Assembly: GCA_958348245.1 (NCBI GenBank)
Contig: CATVYJ010000006.1
Location: forward strand, 1-64,000
DNA from: an uncultured Veillonellaceae bacterium
Lineage (GTDB): Bacteria; Bacillota; Negativicutes; Veillonellales; Dialisteraceae
Direction of reading: 5' to 3'
DNA: 64,000 nt
Both the position numbers and the translations under genes were made by a program. The notes beneath the pieces were generated by a model, which was not told the DNA's origin, ran no database searches, and worked only from the letters and a program-made list of their open reading frames with translations. Positions 33,499-44,129 of the stretch are shown one piece after another. Every line of letters starts with the position of its first letter. The first letter of the stretch is position 1.

Positions 33499-34230
33499 AT
33501 GGAAGACCAAATGACAGCCGTCATTTCCGGCGGCACCTCGGGCATCGGCCTCGCCGCGGCGGCGTGCCTCGCCCGGGAGGGGTGGCGCACGGTCCTGCTC
33601 GGCAGGGATGAGGAAAAGGGGCGGCGCGCCGCCGCATCCGTACAGGGGAGCCGCTTCCTCCCGTGCGACGTGGGAGACAGCGCGGCCGTGACGGAAGCGG
33701 TGCGCCTTGCCGCGGACGGCGGCCCCATCGGCGCGGCGGTGGCGGCGGCCGGCGTCTATACGGAGGGCCTGCTGGAAAATACCACCGACGGGGAAATCGC
33801 CGCATGCCTCCGGACAAACGTATGCGGCACGCTGTATTTTCTGCGGGCGTGCATCCCGCATATGAAAGCCCGCGGGGGAAGCATCGTCACCGTGGCGAGC
33901 GACGCGGCGCTCCAGGGCAACGTGCAGACCGCGCTCTACGGCGCTTCGAAAGGCGCGGTGCTCGCGCTCTCCCGCTCGCTCGCCCTCGAGCTTTCCGTGT
34001 ACGGCATCCGCGTGAACTGCGTGTGCCCCGGAGATATCCGCACGCCGCTCCTGGCGGCGCAGCTCGCGCGGTACGGCGGGACAGAGGCGGACATGGCCGC
34101 ATCCTATCCGCTCGGACGCATCGGCGAGCCGGAAGAAGTGGGGGAGGCGGTGGCGTTTCTCATTTCCCGGCGGGCTTCGTTCATCACCGGCGCGGCGCTT
34201 CCCGTGGACGGAGGCCTCACCGACTGGTGA
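33499..34230 (+). CDS. short-chain dehydrogenase/reductase (FabG-like)
   Basis: 243 residues with all canonical SDR elements: GGTSGIG nucleotide loop, AAAG, catalytic Ser in VASDAAL, YGASK (Tyr-x3-Lys), and the PGDIRTPL loop. The end ITGAALPVDGGLTDW is typical of FabG-like reductases. The substrate is unknown. ATG 33499 follows AAAGGAG by 5 nt; it is in one transcription unit with the deacetylase. Confidence 0.9.
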   Translation: MEDQMTAVISGGTSGIGLAAAACLAREGWRTVLLGRDEEKGRRAAASVQGSRFLPCDVGDSAAVTEAVRLAADGGPIGAAVAAAGVYTEGLLENTTDGEIAACLRTNVCGTLYFLRACIPHMKARGGSIVTVASDAALQGNVQTALYGASKGAVLALSRSLALELSVYGIRVNCVCPGDIRTPLLAAQLARYGGTEADMAASYPLGRIGEPEEVGEAVAFLISRRASFITGAALPVDGGLTDW

Positions 34231-34326
34231 CTGCCCATTTCCTGAATTTTTAGTATAATAAGAAGAAAGGCACGCCATGAGGCGGCCCCAGCATACAGCA
34301 TTCATCTCAAGTCTGGAGGGATAGAC

Positions 34327-35859
34327 ATGAGCGAAGACATGAAACAGGAAACGTCGTCCGTACCGGCGGAGCGCCCGGCGGCGCAGATTGCGGAAAAGGC
34401 CGCCGCGCCGCTCGCGGAGAAACCGGCCGGCGCGGTGGCGGAACGGCCGGCGGCGGAGCTGGCGGAGAAGCCCGCTGCCGCGGTGGCGGAAACGCAGCCG
34501 GCGGACGGGGAGAAAGCGCCCGGAGCGGACGGCGCTGTAGAAGACGTCCGCGCGGCGGCGGAAGCGGAAGCCGCGGAGAGCCGGGCCGATATGGACGAAC
34601 CGTTCGATCTGCCCGAAGCGGAGATGGAAGTGGACATCCGCGACGACCGGGACGACGAAGCGGAAAGCCTCGTGCGCTGGGCGGCGGCCCGGGCGGCCAT
34701 CATCGTGGTGGCGCCCGTGCTGGGCACAGCGGCGCTCATGGCAAACGAGGTGTACATGATTTCCCGCATCGGCCAGGTCTACGGGGTGAAGCTTTCCCGC
34801 AAGGCGGTGCTTTCCTTCCTGGGCGCGCTCGGCGGCACCGTGGCGGGGAGCCTTGCGGCGACGCTCATCCCGCTGGCGTTCATGCAGGTGCCCATCGCGG
34901 TGGGCGTGACTTACGGTCTTGGGAAAGCCGCGCAGAAGTGGATCAAGGACGGCATGCCCGACGACGTGCAGCCCTACCGCGACGTATTTGAAGAGGAAAA
35001 GAAAGAAGGGGAAGCGCACGTGGACGAACTGAAGGACAATCCGCAGAAAGACACGCCGCTCGGCGACGAATCGGTGGATTTCACCGCGGAAGAGGACGGG
35101 AAGAAGCCGCTTTATCCTGACGAAGCGCACGAAGCGTTCGACCGGCTGTCGGATAAATTGTCCGAAGCGGCGGGCCTTGCGTCGGCCCGGTTTATCGAGG
35201 CGCTGAAAAAAGCGGGCGTCACGGACGAGCAGATCGAGCAGGCGAAATACACGGCCATCGGCGTGTCCGAAGTGGCGAAGGAAACGGCCCGGGACGCGGC
35301 GAAAGATTTCTCCGCGCAGGCGAAGGTAAAATCGAAAGAACTGGCCGCGCAGGCGAAAGTGAAGTCGAAGGAGCTGTCCCGGCAGGCGCGGGAAAAATCG
35401 AAGGAATTGTCCGCGCAGGCGAAAGAACAGATGGAAGCGGCGAAAGCCGCCGGCCGGAAGCTTCGCCTCGAAGCGGACATCCGCGCGGCGGAAGCGCGGG
35501 TCAAAGCCGAGCAGGCCAAAGCGGAAGCGCGCATCCGCATGGCCCGCGCCCGGGTGAAGGCGGCGTACGTCCGCGCCCAGGCGGAGGAGCAGAAAGCGGA
35601 GGTCAAAGCCCGCGCGGAAGAGACGGCGGGAAAAGCGCAGGAACGGATGAAGGAAGCGCGGGACGCCGCGAGGAAAACCGCCGGGGATACAAAAGACGCG
35701 GTGCGCGCCGCAGCGGAAGATTTCCGGACGAAGGTCATGGAGCGGGCGGACCAGCGCCGCGCCGAAGACCGTGCCAGGCGCGGCGAAGACAGCGCGCCCG
35801 CCCCGGCGTCCGAAGCGGATCAGCCGGTGGATCGGCCGCCGGTGGAACCGGAGAAATAA
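34327..35859 (+). CDS. membrane protein with DUF697-like core and 11-residue helical repeats
   Basis: 510 residues in three parts. Residues 1-110 are low-complexity with AEKPAA/AERPAA repeats and then acidic sequence. Residues about 112-205 hold two hydrophobic segments and the pattern NEVYMISRIGQVYGVKLSRKA then LGALGGTVAGS, which resembles DUF697, a membrane domain often tied to GTPases, though no GTPase domain is present. From about 290 a long charged Ala/Lys/Glu helix includes 11-mers such as SAQAKVKSKEL (329-339), AAQAKVKSKEL and SRQAREKSKEL. GGAGGG precedes the start. Function unknown; membrane-shape or stress protection is a guess. Confidence 0.7.
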   Translation: MSEDMKQETSSVPAERPAAQIAEKAAAPLAEKPAGAVAERPAAELAEKPAAAVAETQPADGEKAPGADGAVEDVRAAAEAEAAESRADMDEPFDLPEAEMEVDIRDDRDDEAESLVRWAAARAAIIVVAPVLGTAALMANEVYMISRIGQVYGVKLSRKAVLSFLGALGGTVAGSLAATLIPLAFMQVPIAVGVTYGLGKAAQKWIKDGMPDDVQPYRDVFEEEKKEGEAHVDELKDNPQKDTPLGDESVDFTAEEDGKKPLYPDEAHEAFDRLSDKLSEAAGLASARFIEALKKAGVTDEQIEQAKYTAIGVSEVAKETARDAAKDFSAQAKVKSKELAAQAKVKSKELSRQAREKSKELSAQAKEQMEAAKAAGRKLRLEADIRAAEARVKAEQAKAEARIRMARARVKAAYVRAQAEEQKAEVKARAEETAGKAQERMKEARDAARKTAGDTKDAVRAAAEDFRTKVMERADQRRAEDRARRGEDSAPAPASEADQPVDRPPVEPEK

Positions 35860-35902
35860 AGGCCGCTTCGTGCGCATCGCGCGAAACCCGTGAATCATGC
35901 AG

Positions 35903-35937
35903 AAACGCCCGGTCCCTTGAGGGACGCGGGCGTTTTT
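35903..35937. terminator. terminator between convergent genes
   Basis: AAACGCCCG-GTCCC / GGGAC-G-CGGGCGTTT with loop TTGA and a following T-run. Confidence 0.85.
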
Positions 35938-35943
35938 GCGCGG

Positions 35944-36558
35944 TCATTTCCGGAAAAAGCGCAGGAAGAACGAGCGGAGCCGGGACAGCATGCCCGGCGC
36001 GCGGAGCGCGGTGTGGGACGCGGGGGCTGCCGCGGCGCGGAGCGTCTCCCGCGCGGGCGGCCTCGGAGCCGCGCGTCGGCGGGGCGCGGCCTTCGGAATA
36101 TTCCGCGGCGCGGGCGGCTCCACGGGGCGGCGCGGCTTCTCCGGGATCGACTGCGAGAGGGGCGAGCTGTCCTCGAGGACGCGGCCCGTCTTCAGGTCGA
36201 ACGCTTTGAATCCGTTCTGCGCGCGGTCGAAAGCGGGCGGCACGCGGGCGGGGCGCGGCCCTTCCTGCGCGGGGCGGGTGAAGCGCTGCGCGTCTCCTTC
36301 CGCGAGGGGCCGGAGCTGGAAATCGGGATGGTTCTGCCGGGCTTTTGCGAGGGAGAGGAATTTTTTCTGCGCCCCCGGTTTGAAAGGCACTTCCGTCTCC
36401 GGCCAGTACCCGGTGCGCTGCGGCCTCGGCTGAGACAGATCGTAAGGAATGCGGCAGCCGCAGCGGGTGCACCGCACCGCGCCCTTTCGGCGCTTGACCT
36501 GCGCGTCGAACAGGCGGAGCCGGGCGCCGCAGTTCGGACAGATGACAGTGAAATCCAT
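35944..36558 (-). CDS. zinc-ribbon protein with Pro/Arg-rich disordered region
   Basis: 204 residues. The N-terminus ICPNCGARLRLFD ... VRCTRCGCRIPYD is a two-CxxC zinc ribbon of the MJ0042 type (residues about 4-37). The remainder is poor in hydrophobic residues and rich in Pro, Arg and Ala, ending in a basic aromatic tail LRSFFLRFFRK that might contact membrane or nucleic acid. Start at 36558 follows AAGGAGG; the frame stays open upstream without a start signal. The role is unknown. Divergent from the thioesterase gene. Confidence 0.75.
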   Translation of the reverse strand: MDFTVICPNCGARLRLFDAQVKRRKGAVRCTRCGCRIPYDLSQPRPQRTGYWPETEVPFKPGAQKKFLSLAKARQNHPDFQLRPLAEGDAQRFTRPAQEGPRPARVPPAFDRAQNGFKAFDLKTGRVLEDSSPLSQSIPEKPRRPVEPPAPRNIPKAAPRRRAAPRPPARETLRAAAAPASHTALRAPGMLSRLRSFFLRFFRK

Positions 36559-36626
36559 GGAGCCTCCTTCTTTCGTTTGTATAAAAAGTATAGCCTCCCG
36601 CGCCCCTTCGGGCAAGCGCGGGATTT

Positions 36627-36654
36627 TTGACATTTCCGCCCCGTGTAGTACAAT
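36627..36654 (+). promoter_or_regulatory. promoter of the thioesterase-murI operon
   Basis: TTGACA (36627-36632), 16-bp spacer, TACAAT (36649-36654). Confidence 0.8.
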
Positions 36655-36678
36655 GAATGGGTAAACGGAGGTGAGCCC

Positions 36679-37107
36679 ATGTATGAATTGAAGCGGCGCG
36701 TGCGTTTCTATGAGACGGACGGCATGCGCGTGGTCTACCACGGCAACTATCTGAACTGGATGGAAGAGGCGCGCGTGGAATACCTGCGCACGGCGCACAT
36801 CACGCTGGACGACTGGATGAATATGGGCATCGTTTTTCCCATCGTGGAAGCGCATGTGAAATACGTCCAGTCCGCGCGTTACGACGACGACGTGACGGTG
36901 CGCACCTGGCTCATCCACGCGGACCGGGCGAAGATGGTCTTCCGGTACCACATCGTGCGGGACGCCACGGGGGAACTCCTCGTGAAGGCGGAGACCACGG
37001 GCACATTTACCCGCATGGACAACGGGCGCATCGCCCGCGTGCCGAAGGAGCAGATCGCGCCGCTCCTCGCCATGTCTGCGGAGGATCGGGACACGTATCA
37101 TGAATAA
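36679..37107 (+). CDS. acyl-CoA thioesterase (4HBT, YbgC/FadM-like)
   Basis: 142 residues, single hot-dog domain. RVRFYETDGMRVVYHGNYLNW contains the D-x2-G-(V)VYHxxYL signature with the catalytic Asp of this class; TTGTFTRMDNGRIARVP is the usual C-terminal strand. It hydrolyses acyl-CoA or a similar thioester. GGAGG precedes the ATG. Overlaps murI by 8 nt, so the two are coupled. Confidence 0.92.
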   Translation: MYELKRRVRFYETDGMRVVYHGNYLNWMEEARVEYLRTAHITLDDWMNMGIVFPIVEAHVKYVQSARYDDDVTVRTWLIHADRAKMVFRYHIVRDATGELLVKAETTGTFTRMDNGRIARVPKEQIAPLLAMSAEDRDTYHE

Positions 37108-37867
37108 TCATCCTGTGGGCGTGATGGACTCCGGCGTGGGCGGCCTCACCGTCGCGTCGGTCCTGCGCCGGCTCTATCCGGAAGAGACGATCGTCTATGT
37201 GGGCGACTCCGCGCGGAATCCTTACGGGGAGCGTTCCCCGGAGGACATCGCCCGCTTTGCGGAGGAAATGAAAGCCTTCCTCGTCGGGAAAGGCGTGAAG
37301 GCGGTCATCGTGGCGTGCAATACCATCACGTTCAATACGCCCCCGTCTTTCTACGAAGGGGCCGTGCCGGTCATCGGCATGAGCGCCGATTTCTCCGCCC
37401 TGCCGAAGGCGCGGAAGGTGGCGGTCTTCGCCACGCCCGCGTCCATCGCGTCTCATTCGCACGCGAAGGGCATCGCCCGGGCGCTCCCGGAGGCGGAGAT
37501 CTGCGAGGTGCCCTGCGACGGGCTGGCAAACGCCATCGAGACGGGCGCGCCGAAACCGGCGATCCGCGCGCTCATCGCCCGGTGCATCGCCGCGTATCAT
37601 GCGGAAGACGCGGACGCCGCCGTGCTGGGCTGCACCCATTATCCCCTCGAGAGGGATCTCTTTGAGGCGCTTCTGCCGCACACGGCCTTTCTGGATCCGG
37701 CGGAGCGCACCGTGAAAGACGCGGCGGCCGCGCTTGAAAAAGCGGACGCGCTCGCGGACCGCCGCGGGGAGGACGCCTTCTATTTCACCGCCGCAGTTGG
37801 CGGCGGGGCGCGCCTCGTGCGGGAAGTCTTTGGAAAAACCATGCCGGTCTATCCGGCGGCGTTATAA
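37100..37867 (+). CDS. murI: glutamate racemase
   Basis: 255 residues. GVMDSGVGGLTV is the N-terminal substrate loop; the two catalytic cysteines are in VACNTITF and LGCTHYPL. It makes D-glutamate for peptidoglycan. Its place after a thioesterase and before the membrane/CofE-like pair is unusual; the 11-nt gap to the next gene suggests one transcript. Confidence 0.97.
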   Translation: MNNHPVGVMDSGVGGLTVASVLRRLYPEETIVYVGDSARNPYGERSPEDIARFAEEMKAFLVGKGVKAVIVACNTITFNTPPSFYEGAVPVIGMSADFSALPKARKVAVFATPASIASHSHAKGIARALPEAEICEVPCDGLANAIETGAPKPAIRALIARCIAAYHAEDADAAVLGCTHYPLERDLFEALLPHTAFLDPAERTVKDAAAALEKADALADRRGEDAFYFTAAVGGGARLVREVFGKTMPVYPAAL

Positions 37868-37878
37868 GGAGTTTTGTT

Positions 37879-38448
37879 ATGGTTCTGTTGCTGACGAAAA
37901 TCGCGGCCGCTCTCATCCTGCTGGTGTGTCTGGCCTTTCTGGCGTACTGGTTTCTCGCGTGGAAGCAGGGGAACTGCGCCTTTGTGCTGCTGAAAGGGAA
38001 ACGCACGCCCTTCCAGGTGGATTTCATGGACCTCACGCACGCGGTCCTCTCCTGCACGGTGCCGATCAAAAACGCGGGCCGGCAGAACGGCACGCTCATG
38101 GACGCCTTCGTCCGCCCATACCTGCCGCAGGAGCAGTACGACCGGGCGGGCGTGCGGGCCCTCCTCATGGATACGGCCCGGCCCCGGGAAGACGACTACT
38201 GGGAAGCGCTCATCGTGGAGCCCGGCAGGACGGTGGAGCTCCGGGTGAAAGTCTTCCTCACGGCGAAGAGCGGGAGCATCCTGCAGGACCTGGAGCATTT
38301 CCCGGACATGGCCATGGACGTCATCTGGCAGGCCGTGGGCCGCAGCGACTGGGTCTATGAAAAGGCGCGCATCCATCTCACGCAGGACGAGCTGCGGGAC
38401 GCGCTGTACAATTACACTTCGGGGGTAAGGGAACATGGCAGAGCTTGA
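37879..38448 (+). CDS. membrane-anchored protein of unknown function
   Basis: 189 residues with one N-terminal transmembrane helix (about residues 5-27), then a domain containing LLKGKRTPFQVDFMDLTHAV, CTVPIKNAGRQNGTLMDAFV and LRVKVFLTAKSGS. I do not recognise the family; the VPIKNxGxQxGTxMDxFxRP pattern suggests a beta-rich fold exposed outside the membrane or near it. Its 3' end overlaps the CofE-like gene by 14 nt, so the two are likely to act together. AAGGAG precedes the ATG. Confidence 0.7.
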   Translation: MVLLLTKIAAALILLVCLAFLAYWFLAWKQGNCAFVLLKGKRTPFQVDFMDLTHAVLSCTVPIKNAGRQNGTLMDAFVRPYLPQEQYDRAGVRALLMDTARPREDDYWEALIVEPGRTVELRVKVFLTAKSGSILQDLEHFPDMAMDVIWQAVGRSDWVYEKARIHLTQDELRDALYNYTSGVREHGRA

Positions 38449-39082
38449 ACTGGTGCCGGTGCACACGCGCATCCTCACGCACAGGGACAACATCGTGGAC
38501 GCCATCAAAGAGTACGCCGGGCGGGACATCACCGGGCGGGACATCGTGTGCGCCGCGGAGTCGGTGGTGGCCATCACGCAGGACCGCTACGTCCGCCCGG
38601 AGGAGCTCTCCCCGTGCTGGCAGGCGCGCCTTATGAACCGCTTCGTCCCCGCGGAGGGTTCCATGTCCTCCATCTACGGCATGCAGGCCGCCATGGAAGA
38701 GGAAGGGAAATGGCGCATGCTCTTCTGGTTCATCGCTGCGGCCTTCGCGAAGCTGGCCGGGAAGAACGGCCTCTTCTACGCGAAATGCCGGCAGGCGTCC
38801 CTCTGCGACGACGTGACGGGCACCATGCCGCCCTTTGATAAATGCATCGTCTACGGGCCGGCGGACACGGATCAGGTATGCGAAGACATCGTGAAGGCCA
38901 CCGGCGCGTACGGCGCGGTCATCGCCGACGTGAACGACCTGAAGCGTGCCGCCGTCCTCGGGAAGAGCAAAGGCCTCGATCCGAAGCGCATTTCAAAAAT
39001 TCTCATCGATAATCCCTTCGGCAACGCGAGCCAGAAGACGCCCATCGTCATCATCAAAAATTTCGCCGATCTTCTGGATTGA
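38435..39082 (+). CDS. CofE-like (F420-0:gamma-glutamyl ligase family) protein
   Basis: 215 residues. LVPVHTRILTHRDNIVDAIK and GRDIVCAAESVVAITQ match the N-terminal lobe of the F420 ligase fold (PF01996), and DPKRISKILIDNPFGNASQKTPIVII the C-terminal part. CofE adds glutamates to F420, but no other F420 gene is in the window and Negativicutes are not known for F420, so the substrate is probably another carboxylate. Overlaps the membrane protein gene by 14 nt and ends at a strong terminator. Confidence 0.78.
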   Translation: MAELELVPVHTRILTHRDNIVDAIKEYAGRDITGRDIVCAAESVVAITQDRYVRPEELSPCWQARLMNRFVPAEGSMSSIYGMQAAMEEEGKWRMLFWFIAAAFAKLAGKNGLFYAKCRQASLCDDVTGTMPPFDKCIVYGPADTDQVCEDIVKATGAYGAVIADVNDLKRAAVLGKSKGLDPKRISKILIDNPFGNASQKTPIVIIKNFADLLD

Positions 39083-39094
39083 CGGAGACGTATA

Positions 39095-39127
39095 AAAAAG
39101 CAGGAACCGCATGGGTTCCTGCTTTTT
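39095..39127 (+). terminator. terminator of the murI operon
   Basis: AAAAAGCAGGAACC/GGTTCCTGCTTTTT, 14-bp stem, 5-nt loop. Confidence 0.9.
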
Positions 39128-39159
39128 CCGCGCATAAAAAAAGCGCCCTCCGGGGCAGC

Positions 39160-39181
39160 AAAAAAGCCGGCGCGGGCCGGC
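39160..39181 (-). terminator. terminator of rpmB
   Basis: On the minus strand GCCGGC-CCGC-GCCGGC followed by T6. Confidence 0.85.
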
Positions 39182-39194
39182 CTCTGGATGCGGT

Positions 39195-39383
39195 TTAAGC
39201 ACGAGTAACATTTCCGGAACGAAGGCAGCGGGTGCAGACATTCATTCTCTTGACCTCGCCGTCGACCACGACACGGACTCTCTGAACGTTCGGCTTCCAG
39301 GTTCTCTTCGTCTTTAGGTGGGAGTGGGATACGTTCATGCCGGTGGCGGTCTTCTTTCCGCATACTTCGCAATAATGCGCCAT
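39195..39383 (-). CDS. rpmB: 50S ribosomal protein L28
   Basis: 62 residues. MAHYCEVCGKKTATGMNVSH and the RTWKPNVQRVRV core are typical L28. CxxC near the N-terminus and CTRC near the C-terminus make it the zinc-binding (C+) form. GGAGG lies upstream. Single-gene unit divergent from recG. Confidence 0.97.
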   Translation of the reverse strand: MAHYCEVCGKKTATGMNVSHSHLKTKRTWKPNVQRVRVVVDGEVKRMNVCTRCLRSGNVTRA

Positions 39384-39423
39384 GTGCTACACCTCCTTGC
39401 GCTTTCGTGATTGCAACGTTCAT

Positions 39424-39452
39424 AATATAACATAAAATAATTTTCGAGGCAA
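39424..39452 (-). promoter_or_regulatory. promoter of rpmB
   Basis: On the minus strand TTGCCT, 17-bp AT-rich spacer, TATATT. Confidence 0.75.
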
Positions 39453-39547
39453 GCGTTTTATGCGGTAAAATAGTAGAAACCGGGCGCGGCGCGGACGGCG
39501 CGGCCCGGGAGAAGCGCGCCGGACGGCGGCATCGGAAAGGGGAGCTC

Positions 39548-41584
39548 ATGAAACGGACGGATGCGGTGACCAAACTGAAAGGGGTCGGGCCGAAGCTCGC
39601 GGAGAAGCTCGCGCGGCTCGGCATTGTTTCGGTGGACGATCTGCTGAACTGCTATCCCCGGCGCTATCAGGACTGGACGAAGATTACGCCCATGGACGAG
39701 CTGGTCTTTGACACGGAGGCGGCGGTGTACGGCGAAGTGGCGGATGTGCGGGAAGTGCGTCCCCGGCCGCGCATGTCCATTCTCACGGTGGTGCTCACCG
39801 ACGGGACCGGCGCGGTGAATCTGGTGTACTTCAATCAGCCCTGGAAGCGGGAAGAATTTGCGGAGGGGCAGCATCTCCTCGCCTACGGGCGGGTGGAGTA
39901 CAATTACCGCAAGCTCCAGATGGCGAACGCGGACACGGAGGACGTGCAGCCCGAGGCGCTCGAGGGATACCGGAAACTCGTCCCCGTATACGCCCTCACG
40001 GAGGGGCTGAAGCTTTCCCGCATGCAGGACCTGGTGCGGCAGGCGCTTTCGCAGACGGAGGACCTTGCGGAAAATCTGCCGCTCCGCGTCGTGCGGGAGG
40101 AGTGCCTCATGTGGCGGAGGGAAGCGCTCGAAGCCATCCATTTCCCGAAGGACTGGGCGGCGCAGAAAGCGGCCCGCCGCCGCCTCGCTTTCGAGGAGCT
40201 CTTTTTCATGCAGGCGGGGATTTTCCTCCTCCGGCAGAAACGGCAGGAGGGGAGCCGGGGGATCAAATGCGCGCCGTCGGGGCGGCTCGTGGCGGAGGCG
40301 CTGGCCCGTCTGCCGTTTGCGCTCACGGAAGGACAGCGGCAGGCGTTTGCGGATATCGAAGACGATATGGAGGGGCTCGTGCCCATGCAGCGCCTCGTGC
40401 AGGGCGACGTGGGGAGCGGGAAGACGGCCGTGGCGGCGCTCGCCGTCGCGAAGATGACCGAGAATGGGTACCAGAGCGCGCTCATGGCGCCTACGGAGGT
40501 GCTCGCCCGCCAGCATTTCGAGACGCTTTCCGGCTGGTACGAAGGGCTGCCCATTCGGACGGCGCTTCTCACGGGGAGTACGAAAGCGGCGGAGAAGAAG
40601 CGGATTCTCGAAGGACTCGCCGCGGGGACCGTGGACCTCCTCATCGGCACGCACGCCCTCATCGAGGACGACGTGGTCTTCGCGCGGCTCGGCCTCGTCA
40701 TCACCGACGAGCAGCACCGCTTCGGCGTGCGTCAGCGGGAAGCGCTCGAGACGAAAGGCGAGTCGCCCCACACGCTCATCATGACCGCCACGCCCATTCC
40801 ACGCACCATGGCGCTTTCCGTCTACGGCGATCTGGACGTATCGGCCATCCGCGGCATGCCGCCGGGCCGCCATCCCGTGAAGACCTATGCGGTGGGGCGG
40901 GACATGCTCGCCCGGGTGTACCGCTTCATGGAACGGGAAATGGACGCGGGCCATCAGGTGTACGTGGTGTGCCCCCTTGTGGCGGAGAGCGAAAAGCAGG
41001 ATCTCGTCGCGGCGGAGCAGGTGTACAAAGAGCTCCACACAAAGGAATTTCCCCGCCATCGGTGCGGCATGGTGCACGGCCGCATGAAAGAGAAAGACAA
41101 GGAAGCGGTGATGGACGCGTTCCGGCGGGGAGAGGTGCAGCTCCTCGTGGCGACCAGCGTCATCGAAGTGGGCGTAAACGTGCCCAACGCCACCATCATG
41201 TTCGTCTACGGCGCGGAGCGCTTCGGCCTCTCCCAGCTGCACCAGCTCCGGGGACGCGTGGGCCGGGGGAGCGTGCAGGCGTACTGTATCCTCTACACGG
41301 ACAGCACAAACGATACGGCGCGGCTCCGCATGCAGCTCATGACGCAGATCCAGGACGGCTTCCTTCTCGCGGAGAAAGATCTGCTCCTTCGGGGGAGCGG
41401 GGAATTTTTCGGCTACCATCAGCACGGCATGCCCGATCTGCGCGCGGCGGACATCCTGCGGGACCTGCCGCTGCTCGAAGAGGCGCGCCGCGCGGCAAGA
41501 CGGGAAACGGCGGCGGGCTTCGACTGCCGGGACGAGCTGGCGCACCGCTTCGGCGGACAGTTTTTCGAGCGCATTTATCATTGA
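39548..41584 (+). CDS. recG: ATP-dependent DNA helicase RecG
   Basis: 678 residues, full length. The N-terminal wedge (OB) domain spans about 1-170 (KLKGVGPKLAEKLARLGI, then CYPRRYQDW). Helicase motifs: GDVGSGKT (Walker A), APTEVLARQH, ITDEQHRFGV (DEQH box), MTATPIPRT, ATSVIEVGVNVPNAT and QLHQLRGRVGRG. It remodels stalled replication forks and Holliday junctions. The start follows GGGGAG. Followed by a terminator and the guaB leader region. Confidence 0.97.
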   Translation: MKRTDAVTKLKGVGPKLAEKLARLGIVSVDDLLNCYPRRYQDWTKITPMDELVFDTEAAVYGEVADVREVRPRPRMSILTVVLTDGTGAVNLVYFNQPWKREEFAEGQHLLAYGRVEYNYRKLQMANADTEDVQPEALEGYRKLVPVYALTEGLKLSRMQDLVRQALSQTEDLAENLPLRVVREECLMWRREALEAIHFPKDWAAQKAARRRLAFEELFFMQAGIFLLRQKRQEGSRGIKCAPSGRLVAEALARLPFALTEGQRQAFADIEDDMEGLVPMQRLVQGDVGSGKTAVAALAVAKMTENGYQSALMAPTEVLARQHFETLSGWYEGLPIRTALLTGSTKAAEKKRILEGLAAGTVDLLIGTHALIEDDVVFARLGLVITDEQHRFGVRQREALETKGESPHTLIMTATPIPRTMALSVYGDLDVSAIRGMPPGRHPVKTYAVGRDMLARVYRFMEREMDAGHQVYVVCPLVAESEKQDLVAAEQVYKELHTKEFPRHRCGMVHGRMKEKDKEAVMDAFRRGEVQLLVATSVIEVGVNVPNATIMFVYGAERFGLSQLHQLRGRVGRGSVQAYCILYTDSTNDTARLRMQLMTQIQDGFLLAEKDLLLRGSGEFFGYHQHGMPDLRAADILRDLPLLEEARRAARRETAAGFDCRDELAHRFGGQFFERIYH

Positions 41585-41643
41585 GGCCGCGCTTCGTTCC
41601 GTGCGGACGGCGCGGCGCATATATAAAGAAATATAAAAAGAAG

Positions 41644-41676
41644 CGGCGCGGGCAGGAAACCGCGCCGGCTGTTTTT
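41644..41676 (+). terminator. terminator after recG
   Basis: CGGCGCGG-GCAGGAAA-CCGCGCCG, then GCTG and T5. Confidence 0.75.
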
Positions 41677-41691
41677 CATGGCGTAGAGCGG

Positions 41692-41719
41692 TTGTATAAT
41701 TGGGCGTATATGCTATAAT
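41692..41719 (+). promoter_or_regulatory. distal guaB promoter
   Basis: TTGTAT (41692-41697), 16-bp spacer, extended -10 TGCTATAAT (41711-41719). Confidence 0.65.
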
Positions 41720-41725
41720 AAATAA

Positions 41726-41838
41726 ATTATCAGGAGACCGGCCGCATCCGGCCTCCCGCATTGCGGAAAGCGCCCGTCCCGGGTCGGACGATTCCCGCAT
41801 TTCACTGGCGGCTCTTGCTTGCGGTGAAGTTTTTTTTG
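41726..41838 (+). ncRNA. terminated leader or small RNA upstream of guaB
   Basis: About 110 nt between the distal promoter and a terminator-like hairpin TTCACTG/CGGTGAA (41801-41827) followed by T8. Within it are GAG-A-CCGG/CCGG-C-CTC (about 41734-41754), CCGC-ATT-GCGG (41756-41766) and GTCC/GGAC (41776-41789). It lacks the purine, PRPP and other riboswitch cores I know. It could be an attenuator for guaB or a free sRNA; Hfq is encoded in the window. Confidence 0.5.
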
Positions 41839-41847
41839 CATTACAAT
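41819..41847 (+). promoter_or_regulatory. proximal guaB promoter
   Basis: TTGCGG (41819-41824), 17-bp spacer containing the T-run, TACAAT (41842-41847). It starts transcription beyond the attenuator-like hairpin. Confidence 0.55.
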
Positions 41848-41858
41848 AAAATAAATAA

Positions 41859-44107
<2,249 letters not shown>

Positions 44108-44129
44108 AGCGGAGAAAGGAGAAGGACCG

